From Lophium mytilinum (lineage: Eukaryota > Ascomycota > Dothideomycetes > Mytilinidiales > Mytilinidiaceae), in assembly GCA_010093605.1 (NCBI GenBank), contig MU004194.1, positions 198,908 to 262,907 on the forward strand: a stretch of 64,000 nucleotides of DNA. The letters run 5' to 3'. This document shows positions 1-9,515 of the stretch, in pieces; the first letter of the stretch is position 1; each line of letters opens with the position of its first letter. The notes under the pieces were generated by a model that was not told where the DNA came from, did no database searches, and saw nothing but the letters and a program-made list of their open reading frames with translations. A program made the position numbers and the translations under genes.

Positions 1-1903
1 ACTATTTCGTCATGGCCCAGGTAGCCTGGTCCACCATGTGCGACACGGCCCCAGTACTGTGGTTGGTATGCCTAAATAGGCGGGCAATTGAGCTTAATGA
101 CGCATGGTTGGTGGACTCGAGGTGGCACCGTTGAAAACAAGAGCCATACAAGGGAGGCCAGGAACCATACGCACAGTTTTGGCTATGAGGGTTTACTCGA
201 AATCTGCTTAGGAGCATCTAGTGATTTACGGTGTGCAGTGTTAGCATCCTCAATCCTACGTGCGCGCCTACATGATGTGTGCTAGCTGCTCTGCCGCTCC
301 TTGCGTGGTGATGACGAAGCTAGGGATTCCGTTGGGGTCGTGATGTGCTCCGTGGATTCAATCGACGACAACGTGACGGCAGAGCACCAGGAGCATATCC
401 CCTGTCCCGAAACATCTCAGCATTGCTGTGAAGGCAGACGAGGGGGCTTGACCTCATGCCGAGGTGTGTCCGTAGTGATCTTCATCAAAGCTCGCGAGAG
501 GCCGCTTCGAGTCGGATCGAGATGGTGCAGATGTCATCACGTCGGCCTCGGGGCGCGCTCCGAAAAATTATAGCCAAAGAAGTGAGAGAGACGGTGACAC
601 CACCTTAGGAAATCGGACTAGAAAGACCGCCTCTACACAGGTTGACCATGCCGGGCGCAGGAAGGTAGTTTAAAGCAAGGTGAGGCCACGCTTGTGGCGG
701 ACTGTGCCAACTTGTAGAAATGGATGAAGGTTGATAATTGCTTTACGGCGGGTCTCCAGGGCAAGGTCGGTAGGCAATACCTGGCAGGTGAGGGCGTGAT
801 GCATGGTAATGCTGGATACTCGAGGGCGGCACAGCGGGAGCTAGAATAGGGTGTTTCGAGAGAAGGGCGATACAGGCGAGGAACGACTGGCGATGCTCCT
901 CGGCAACCCTGCATGGTGAGAGCGTGGAGAGGGGTGCGGCTCATGAAGGCGCCCCACGTCATGCGGGCTTGGCGTAGGTCACCTCCCCGACGCCCCGAAC
1001 CGCCCACAGACACACCAACCACAGCACTGACACCACTGACACCACACAGACCAAGGGACCCTGACGCATGGCAATTCACTCCAGCTGCAGCTGCATGGCG
1101 CATTTTGACCCTTCCCCATGATGCCATTTCTGCGAGCCCGCCCCGGGGCACGGGCTCGCCTCCCCGGCCCTGCAGCCCACCCAGGTGACGTCGGGATGCT
1201 CCATGGCGGTCCCGGCAACCGCTGGAATGATTGGGCAGAGCCATGGTGCTGACTGGCACTGACTGTGCGGAGGTCACGTTCGCGGACCAAGTCACCGCGA
1301 GGCGAGTGTTGCGCGTCACTGCGAGCGTGCTGGTGGCAGCAGACTGTCGCGAAGGGTGCAATATGGGTGCAGCATCAGCTGTTGCCAAGGGCGGTGTCGG
1401 GAGAGTCCCAAGCACTGTGAGACCCTGGAATCCTTCTTGCAGCCCTCGACATCATCGAGATCTTCAGGGTCCTGCCAAACGCTCGTTAGGCAGTCGTTAG
1501 GCACGCCCCGCCCCACCGCGAACGACGCAATGCAGCCGCGCGAGCCAATGGGCCAAGCTCGATCCCAAGTATCCCTGCCGTGGTTGCTCAGCGGTATTGA
1601 AATCGTCCCTGTATCTAGGGCAAAGCGGTCCAGAACTCTGACGCTTGGGGCGCCAGCCGATAGCAGTCATACCGCGCCAGTGCGTTGATCAGCGCTGATC
1701 CTGGGCCTGCGGACGACCTCGCGCCTCCTTCGCCCGCCCGACCTCTATATCTACCCGGGCCCGCTGTCAACTGCATTCCCATCCCTCACCCAGATTCCAC
1801 ATTTCAGACATTCATCCGCATTTCAAACCCCAGTCCTCATTTCAACGTTCGACCTCAACACCATCAACCACATCACTCACCACCCACAACATTACTCACC
1901 ACC
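1..1903. other. Gene-free left edge and upstream region
   Basis: I see no convincing gene here. Open frames exist, including a 260-codon frame on the minus strand (633-1415), but they are compositionally biased by GC-rich sequence, show no domain and lack splice context. The last 200 bases before 1904 are pyrimidine- and CA-rich, as is common just upstream of fungal start codons, and probably hold the promoter and 5' UTR of the next gene. Confidence 0.5.
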
Positions 1904-2198
1904 ATGTCGCAATCTCAAGTCCTTGCCCAGGGAGCCTACTCTGAGGCCGCTCAACAAAACTTCACGTCGCAGTTCGACGTCGACCACCCCAACGATGCTA
2001 TGTCTACATACGCCAGGTAAGTGTCTGTTCCATTGTTAGCAGAGGCATCTATTGACCAAGCCCAACAGGATCATGCATGAGCACACCAAGGTCCAACTGA
2101 ATACGGCCACGAGCTCCGCACGACGACGGTCGCAAGGCGTCTCGCCCAGCCTTAAGACTGGGCTCAGCGTCGAATCCGTCTCATCGAACGGTTCATAG
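1904..2198 (+). CDS. Small conserved-looking fungal protein, 80 aa
   Basis: Two exons, 1904-2016 and 2069-2198, joined across a 52-nt GT..AG intron, give an 80-residue protein. The start is the first ATG after a CA/CT-rich leader. The N-terminal half (MSQSQVLAQGAYSEAAQQNF, then a stretch containing FDxDHPNDAMSTYARIMHEHT) is hydrophilic and looks structured. The C-terminal half is Ser/Arg/Thr-rich and probably disordered. There is no signal peptide, membrane segment or catalytic motif. I have the impression that short proteins of this type recur in filamentous ascomycetes, but I cannot assign a function or family name. The perfect phase across the intron and the good codon flow support it as a real gene. 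The next gene is 2 kb away, so context gives no hint. Confidence 0.7.
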
Positions 2199-4289
2199 TC
2201 TGCTTAGCGATGCATTTACCTTTTGCATCCACGACCGGTGTTACGGGCGCAGCTTTTTCAACTTAGCGATCATGGCTTTCACTTCATCGGAGTTGTCTAG
2301 AGTCATTCCATATACGAATCTTCATGTGGTGTCTCGGCGTTGTACCAGTCCAGGCAGGACATGGTAGGGAAAGGGCCACGGTGCGAATCTTCTATATTAT
2401 TTCCTACATATTTGCCTACATATCATCGGCAGAGGTCAACAAAAACATTCCAACACTTCACAACCTTCTCCATATGTCTGCCTGACATGACTGAACATAA
2501 ACGTCTAACCTATTCTTTACGTACGCCTTGCACATGTCAGTATGATTTTCGTGTGCCAGTCTTGGTGTCGCTTTCTGTATACCGAAGTATTCATTCCCAG
2601 GTTGTAGTCTCGAGTTTGGCTCCTTTCATCAACTTACTCTTCCTCGTTTTACATCTTCTTAAGTCGTCAACGTCAATATCCATGTGCCGGTAAAGGAATA
2701 TGCAAAAACACGTCCAACGCCCTCGTTGATATTTTGCAGACATTCTGTTAATGTCTGAACAAAACTTCCGACTCTCCGCGCAGGCAACACTTCTACCGCT
2801 TACCCGAAAATACCGCCGATCCTGTCGCCTCCACCTTCCATCTTTCATCACAATCACGATGCGCATACCGGCTCTCGATGCACCTTCCTTTCAACTCCAC
2901 ATAATCCATGCCTTAGCGCTTGCCCCTAGATGTCACTCCAGCGTGACTCTCGCGCTAGGCACGAGCGTTTGGCGTCGATGACCCTCGATTAGCGATACAG
3001 GATCGTCCAAATTGAACCGCAGCGGGACGCCCGTCCATAAATCCTAGAGAGATACGTTCGCCTACCGGTTTTGCGGCGCACGGGACGGGATGGATGACGC
3101 TGTCGCTGAACTGGGTCGTAGGTGCTTTCACGTATTATATTTTCTCAAGCTGGATTCTCCAAGCTCACCTGATAGCATAAGAATTCAGGGAGGCGATTGC
3201 TAGGCCCCTCTAATCAGTACCCCGAGAGTGTTCCACCTATCAACCCCTGCCCGAGGTGTTGTCGGGACGTGGAGCCACGAGGCGTGGACCCTTTCCCGCG
3301 TCGCCTCCTACAGCTGGTTTGGCTCTTTCCACACTTCTAAGGTGATGTTCCATCCCCAAAGTGCTGCGCGTTGCTAGCAAGCGAATGCTATCAATCTGGG
3401 GAATAATGGTCAGATTTTGACATTTTCACGCCCTCTCTTATTTGCGCAAATCATCAGTAATCGCAGCTGATTTCCCCGGGCCAAGACGAGGAAATCAAGA
3501 TTAACTATTAGCGGCTGATCTCTGCCATCTTTCCCTGCAGGACGAGGCTTGATGCGATGCTACTAGGGGCGCTGACCCCGGGAAAAGGCGCTGTCTGCGC
3601 TCTTGTCTCCATCTCCCTATTCGCTCAAAGTAAGGCGCGGTGTGGACTCCGGATCTTTTTAGTAGATTTTTTAGAGATGCCTGTCATTTAGGCATCTGAC
3701 GTTGGGCTCCTGCTACGACACGATAGATACTCTTCTTAATACCAGGCCTACATTTTGATATTAGATAACTATTCGAACAAGAGAAATCTCAACGAAACGT
3801 GAATCAAATGTTTGGCTAGGTCATTCCTTAGTGGGAAACTTAAAGTGGCGTGATCTACCATATAGAACAGGAGAATGAAATGTTTTCTGGGTTCTCGGGC
3901 TATCTGAAAGTGTGTTGGAGCAACATACACAGCGTACACTTACAAGAGAAACAAAACAAAAATGAGGTTTTGGAAAAGATATTTTCCAAGATTTTGAAAA
4001 TATTTTTGATTGGTAACATGGAATTGCGATAGTGTCCAAAAGAACTCGGTGACACAAGAGATCCGAAGTTGAGGTTTTGAGAGAACGTCATCCGTCCGCC
4101 CCGCTCCGCCTTCTCGGACAACACGTGATATCCGGGCCCCTTGCCCAGTGGGGTGGGGCGATCTCCACCCCGGCCTGGGCATCGGCCAAAAAATTTCCCC
4201 ACATCTCTCATCATCAAGCCGTAGAATCTTGCAAGAAGGCCTTCAATCGCTTCCCACTTCCTCAAAAAGTCAATCCCGCAGTGTTAATA
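2199..4289. other. Intergenic region, no gene seen
   Basis: About 2.1 kb without a supportable gene. Short frames at 2340-2980 and 3820-4060 are AT- or pyrimidine-rich and domain-free. From roughly 3650 to 4030 the sequence is AT-rich. The last 200 bases contain a CACGTG palindrome near 4122 and an A6T3 tract at 4188-4196, both plausible promoter elements of the YAR1-like gene that follows. Confidence 0.5.
4188..4196 (+). promoter_or_regulatory. RRPE-like A/T tract upstream of YAR1-like gene
   Basis: AAAAAATTT lies about 95 bp upstream of the start codon at 4290. In yeasts the RRPE element (AAAAATTTT-like) marks ribosome-biogenesis promoters, and YAR1 belongs to that regulon. The match is short and could be chance, and the role of RRPE in this lineage is inferred. 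Confidence 0.3.
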
Positions 4290-5229
4290 ATGGCTCCCAC
4301 CATATCTCTCTCGGAAGATGCCATCGACGATCTCCTCTACCTCGCCCGCGTCAACGAAACCTCAGAACTATCCTCCTACCTCTCCGAATTATGCGCCCAG
4401 CATCATGCTTCCGCAGCTAGCATACTAGAAGCGGCAGTGGATGAGGCATCTGGGAACACATCACTACACTACGCAGCTGCCAATGGCCATCTAGGTAATT
4501 TATTCTCCTTTTGTTACATTGTCACACATCGGATCGAACTCCAACTTCGGGTTTATAGACATGCTGGGTAGCCATTGTTATCACAGTTGGGAAGGCTTCA
4601 ATATACTTCCAAGATACCAAAAGAGACACGTTCCGTCCATTGGCAACGCCTGTAAAATCGCTGCGCTGTATTGCCTCTCAATTGGGACGATAATACGTTT
4701 TTCCAACCTCTTTTGAAGCACTAGGATAGTAGCAGAAGAGCGTGCACAGACGTCTGACGAAACTCTTTCACTTTCCATATTCCGACCTGCAAGATGTGTC
4801 TGAGTGGCAATGGACTGACACTGCACTACACCAGATACCCTCAAAGTCCTCACTACATCCGAGTCTCCTGCTGCTGCCCCGGCCAAGGAAGGCACAAAAC
4901 CAACCCCACCAAACCTCAACTCCCCCAATGCTGCTGGAAACACAGCCCTCCACTGGGCCGCGCTGAACGGACATCTTGAGTGCGTCAAGCACCTAGTAGC
5001 CCTCGGCGCGGACGTCAGCGTGCTCAACAAAGCCGGTCACGACGCGATTTTCGAAGCTGAGCTGAACGATAAAGAAGACGTAGTAGCGTGGTTGCTCGTG
5101 GAAGGAGAGGGACTCGAGGAGGGCCTGGGAGGTGAGGAGAAAGACGAGAACACCGAAGAAGCTGTAGAAGAGGTCAACAAGAAGCTCGGTGGGGTGGAGG
5201 TCAAAGACGGGGAAAAGCTTGGTGGATGA
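4290..5229 (+). CDS. YAR1: Ankyrin-repeat protein, YAR1-like (Rps3 chaperone)
   Basis: Exons 4290-4494 and 4835-5229 give 199 residues, matching the roughly 200 aa of Yar1. Splicing G|AT restores the ankyrin motif across the junction (NGHL-D-TLKVL). Two ankyrin repeats are visible: GNTSLHYAAANGHLDTLKVL (about residues 54-73) and GNTALHWAALNGHLECVKHL (about 97-116), followed by a third helical pair (KAGHDAIFEAELNDKEDVVAW). The C-terminal tail is strongly acidic (Glu/Asp/Gly/Lys), as in Yar1. Yar1 binds free ribosomal protein Rps3, keeps it soluble and accompanies it to the nucleus for 40S assembly. The assignment rests on length, repeat number and acidic tail; another short ankyrin protein cannot be excluded. 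The 340-nt intron is unusually long for this window. Confidence 0.75.
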
Positions 5230-6848
5230 GGTGACGTGGAAGCGAACTGGATCTTTGTTGATGCCGTCAATGCATTTGATTTCTATGGCGAGCGAGTCGG
5301 ACTACGGGATGAAACGTGGGAAGTGAGTCGATACACGAGGTGCTCAGTAAAGATGTGAGATTGTCTCCTGGACGTTTCCTCGATTGTTGCTGACCACGGC
5401 GACCGATCAGATGATTTCTATGGAGCCTAGGCCTGTACAAGGCTGCGCTGGATCTTCGGAGGTATCTGCATAACTGCCCAGAGGGAGTATGCGGATATAC
5501 TCGTGTCATGTGAGTCGAGGGCGAAGACGACGAGGCAGCTAGAATTCGTAGCGTTGTGCCTGAATACGCCTCCTCTCAAGTACGGTGTATAAGCACCTAC
5601 GTATGTGTACAAGAATGCATCATTTTCGCTGCGAACTCGAACTCCGCTTAGTCTTCGCGTATCTCTACTACTTCTCGCTATTTTCTGTAGTAGAATCAGC
5701 AGCCAGGTAGTAACACGCATTGCACCCCTAGCCCCGTCAAGCTCCAAACCCTTTCTCCCAGTTGCTACGTTCTTTAATTATTCCTGTCCAGAAGCATCAT
5801 CACCACCCCCTAGCTAGATCAGTATCTCTGTATAACCCACTAGAGGGACTCTTCGATATAGAACCACCCTTCTATTGATATACCAAATTCCTACATCCCA
5901 AGTGTCAGTTGTCCCATCACCCAGCAATAGGATCTCTGCACCCGAGCTCTGCACGACGTTTCGGCGGAACCCCTCAACCACACGGTCTCGATCAGGTTCC
6001 GCTCAGATCATGCAGAGGAGAGGCTGGGGATACAGCACTCACCTCCCTCCCTATACAGCACTCACCTCCCTCCCTACCACAATACGCCCTCATACAGACA
6101 ACAGAACACGGAAGATGCGTCTCACTCGAGGTCATCGCCTTGAAGTCTCCCAGCCCAGCACAGGCCCATCCTCGCGAGCATAATACGTCCGCACAACTCA
6201 TCTACTCAACGCACGGCACTCTCGCCATCTCGACTAAGAAATTGAGGCTCTGGGGCCTACAAGCCAGTACGTCAAGTACGCACTATTCAATTGCGACATA
6301 TCCATCACTAATTGATTTTCAGGTTAAGCTCTTAGGCTTCGCCGAGTGGTAAGCGTCGGAAGCTCCTACATGCTGCCACCGACAACGGACAACAATACGG
6401 TGGTCGCCTAGCTAGAGGAGGAAGAGGAGATTGCCTCCGTCAGGGTGGAGGGCTCCATGCATACAGAAAAGCGGCCCCCTTCGCTGTCCGCACCCCACAC
6501 CCCCCAAAGCACCACAGCAAAGGTACATAGATCAGGAACAGTACTTCAATTTGCGAGGAAAACCCTTCTCATGGTCAAGAACCTTCATACATGTCTACAG
6601 CCCAAATCCACAAGCATCCTCATCCATCTGGCGCATCCATTTCCCTACTAAGTATCTGTTGGGTTTGAACCACTGCCCGAAACGAGTGACAAAGAGTTGG
6701 GAACACACGACTAGAGAAGAGTCCTAGATAGTATAGGGACGACGAGGCCCACCGCACACTCCCTAATCCGATAATGAAGATATACTAGAGGAGGAGGAAA
6801 AGTCCTAAACCCGCCTCTGCTGAAGGGTTTTACTAACTCTTGGACCTC
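5230..6848. other. Intergenic region with intron-like signals and a 23-bp tandem duplication
   Basis: No complete gene can be built. A 23-bp unit is duplicated perfectly at 6031-6053 and 6054-6076. An almost ideal fungal intron (GTACGT ... CACTAATTGATTTTCAG) sits at 6267-6322 on the plus strand. It follows a frame (about 6080-6266) that reads like protein, but splicing leads straight to a stop. This may be a decayed gene, a noncoding transcript or the 5' part of something I cannot delimit. Confidence 0.4.
6031..6076. repeat. Two perfect tandem copies of a 23-bp unit
   Basis: TACAGCACTCACCTCCCTCC plus CTA occurs twice back to back (6031-6053 and 6054-6076) with no mismatch. The absence of divergence suggests a recent slippage or duplication event. 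Confidence 0.85.
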
Positions 6849-7222
6849 CTAGATGTAGACTGGGTTGATGAAGAAGGGCGTAGCTGTCCCGCTTGAGAGA
6901 TTCTCCTGCCACTCGTACCAGTGCCTCCACTTCTTCCTTGGAAAGCCGTTCGCAATTGTGAAGAGTGGTATTGACGAAGGGAGGACGCGTGCAGGTAATA
7001 GCTGTAGTAAAGAGATGGCATTGAAGTAGGATCCGCCACCCAGACTAAGTGCTAAGCCATCCTCGGCCGCGCAGCCTTCAATGAGCACGCCGCTGATCCA
7101 ACGAACTACCCGGTCTATTTGGCTTTCAGGGATGAATCGCCCTCGAGTCGGGGCTAGCTACCGAGCTGATGACGCTTGGCGGGTGGGTGTGAGTCGCGGT
7201 GCGGTGGGGTGTTCATTCCCAT
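6849..7222 (-). CDS. Small two-exon protein of unknown function, 108 aa
   Basis: On the minus strand an ATG at 7222 opens exon 1 (7222-7162). A 47-nt intron (GTAGCT..AAATAG, 7161-7115) and exon 2 (7114-6849) complete 108 residues without a frame problem. The leader upstream of 7222 is CT-rich with TTTCAG-like tracts, as expected of a fungal 5' UTR. The N-terminal 20 residues are polar (His/Pro/Arg). The rest looks folded: RVVRWISGVLIEG, LALSLGGGSYFNAISLLQLL, then an aromatic stretch (KKWRHWYEWQENL) and the ending FINPVYI. I do not recognise a family. A second in-frame ATG lies two codons downstream. The weak donor is the main doubt: exon 2 could instead be the last exon of a decayed longer gene, since the frame is open back to 7157. 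Confidence 0.45.
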
Positions 7223-8590
7223 TGGCAGGCTATCTGTAGTGCAAGGTCTGAAAGGAGAAAGTCGTTGAAAAGGGTGAAGGATACTCTGAAACGGTATAAG
7301 CGGGAGAGATCTTGGTCAGTCGACTTGTGTAGTACAAAGTGTTGCTTGGATGAGCGAATAATGTTTTATTATTGGGGAAAGAAAGTCACGTGGATATCAT
7401 TTCAGTTACCCAGCCCCTAGTGAGACCATGAGTTTATAGGAGAGCAAACCTGGCACTACGGTTTTGTATGGTTATATAGGGTCTATAACGGACCGTAGAT
7501 ATGACTTGGGTAACGTGCTCCTTATGCCAGAGATAGGCAAGCTTGGATTCACTTCTTATGGAAGCTCAGAGACGACATTAGGGTTCTTTCTAGATGTATT
7601 GTTTGAACAGTATTGTTGAATTTCTAGATGCTATGTTTTTGCTATAGTTGCAGCTGTAACACAGCAGATAATAAATTGTGATATTTGCTTTAGTGAAGAA
7701 ATGTGCATTAGTAGAGCACCAGCCAGCGGACTTCTCTCTGCCGCTGCGTAGGGTGCTTTACTGTAGGTTCGATACTCATGTGAGTAAGTAAAGCCTTCCT
7801 AATTCAGTGAGAGAGCACCATACCCAGTGAAGCCTGATGGTCCGGTGATGCGGACAGGTGTATGTAGGCTTATGGGGCGAAGCTGTAGGGCACCTACGTC
7901 CGTGTCTACATGATTGTATCTAGTCGGACTAAATACTGAGGATGGACTGGAGGATTGTCAGCTCTCTACCCTTGCCAAGCTAGGGATGCAAGATTAACGT
8001 CTCGCCTGGATCAAAAGGTAGACAAACGGAACATACAGATGCAACCAGTGCCACTGCATAGCACCTCATCTGCAGCATGCGGACATCCCTCGAGCAGTCT
8101 TCCAAGTGCAAGGCGGTCGTCTCTTAACCGATTCCGTGGCCGGCAAGTTTGAAGAATAGGAAAGAGATGACATGGATGTGGATCCCGGAGATCTCTTGTT
8201 TGCCGACCGTCCCCACGCTCAGGAATGCCGCTTCGGCAGTGTTTCTGCCGGTCCTTGTCTTTCCCGGAGCGAGTGACTTTCCAATCTTAAAAAGGGTCAC
8301 ATAGATGTATGAAACAGGGGCGATGAAATGTGAGGTGAAACTGCATCCTGGCCTCTGGGCCCTGGGGCGATCGTCGTATTGAGATCGCTGTAAGAAAATT
8401 CCCTTGTTTTCATGTAATAGTACAAACATGACGAAGAAAGCAAGATAAGTCAGACCAGGTTCTATTCGCCCTGGGAAAATCCTTGCAGTGCACGTGGTAG
8501 TGCATGCTTACCGTCAAGAGACCGTTCCGAAGAGACTGGACACATACGGCTGTGACAGAAAGGTGTTCTCCCTCGCAGTAGTACTCCCGT
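7223..8590. other. Intergenic region containing a structured tRNA-like element
   Basis: No protein gene is supported. Position 7715-7794 contains nested and adjacent stem-loops (separate entry). The remainder, including the 3' flank of the WW-domain gene up to 8590, shows only short unsupported frames. Confidence 0.5.
7709..7798 (+). other. Structured tRNA-like / SINE-like element
   Basis: Several perfect stems occur in 80 bases. AGCACC (7715-7720) pairs with GGTGCT (7752-7757) and encloses CAGCGG (7724-7729) pairing with CCGCTG (7741-7746). Then GCTTTACT (7755-7762) pairs with AGTAAAGC (7787-7794) and encloses TACTC (7773-7777) pairing with GAGTA (7782-7786). GGTTCGATAC near 7767 matches a Pol III B box (GWTCRANNC), and GTAGAGC at 7711 resembles a tRNA D-arm. 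It does not fold as a normal tRNA because the would-be anticodon loop is 11 nt. It may be a tRNA-derived SINE head, a decayed tRNA or another structured RNA. Confidence 0.35.
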
Positions 8591-9515
8591 TCAGTCCCTC
8601 AGCCAAGCTCTCCTCTTCTCCTCTTTCTTTTCCCTCCGCTTGTTTCGGAACGCCTTGACTTCCTGCTTGGTGAGTTTCTTCCCTTGCCGTTCTGCCTTGA
8701 GACTGCGTCCGTCGTGGTTATTGGCCGCAGCATCGACATCAAAGAAGGCGCTCATCTGCCGCTTGCTCTTGTTCTCATCATTGAAGTTCTCCGGGTTCAA
8801 CGCGGCCGCCTGCCAGCGACCGGTGAAGCGGTTGAAGAAACCGGTCGCAGCATACTGAGAAGTCGGATCCAAACCAGCGGCCCTGGCTGCGGCGTCCTCC
8901 GCGGCCTGTTCCTCCTTCGCAGCCTCAAGCGCATAGTCGGCATTGGGGTCATAGTCACCGTGTATTGCTGGGTTGTAACCACCGTGGAGGCGTGGAGGTG
9001 GGGAGGAAGTGCCGGGTGCGCCATAAGTGCTGCTGGTGGTACCTGGTGCACCGCTCATTGTGCCGGGGGCGCCACTTGATCCCATCCGATCATACGCTCC
9101 GAGCCCACCAGCGGAGGCATCTGGTCCTGTTGGCACCCGCGGATTCTCCCATTGTGTGGCGTGGGTAAGGCGGTTGTAGAAATAGAAGGCACCGGCGGTT
9201 TGGTCCCAGACAGGCTCCCAGCCATCCTCTTCAGGTGGCTGCTCGTCTGGCAATGGGGGGGCTTCTCCGTCTTCCAGTGCAGGAACTTCCTCACTTGGGA
9301 GCGGAGGGACGTCCTCGTCGGGCAAGGGTGGAGAATCTGCATCATTACTTGGGCCTTCCGACTGTGGTGATGAAGAGCTATGACTATGATTGTAAGAAGA
9401 GTGAAAGACGGACGCGGCTGGTGGAGGTAGCTTGCTGTTCATCAATTTCGCCAGAGCTTTCGCGGCTCGCATCAAGCTCAACGGCCGGCGCAGACTCGAC
9501 CGGAACTGGCGCCAT
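8591..9515 (-). CDS. WW-domain protein with basic C-terminus
   Basis: Exons 9515-9414 and 9361-8591 give 290 residues. The 52-nt intron has a GT..AG border but an atypical donor (GTCCGT); it is required to leave a frame that ends at a stop and to join the upstream ATG. After an acidic Pro-rich N-terminus (repeated PPLP, about residues 45-75) comes one WW domain, about residues 81-108, with both Trp (W82, W105), the aromatic pair in GAFYFYN, and the closing Pro. A Gly/Ser/Ala-rich linker follows, then a charged C-terminal region (NRFTGRWQAAALNPENFND and a KKLTKQEVKAFRNKRREKK tail). WW domains bind Pro-rich ligands, and the basic tail suggests a nuclear, RNA- or splicing-related adaptor, which is inference. 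Conserved fungal proteins with this layout exist, but I cannot name an orthologue. Confidence 0.8.

Noticed and set aside
633-1415. 260-codon minus-strand open frame
   Set aside because: Compositionally biased (Ala/Arg/Ser/Pro), overlaps equally open frames on the plus strand, no domain or splice context.
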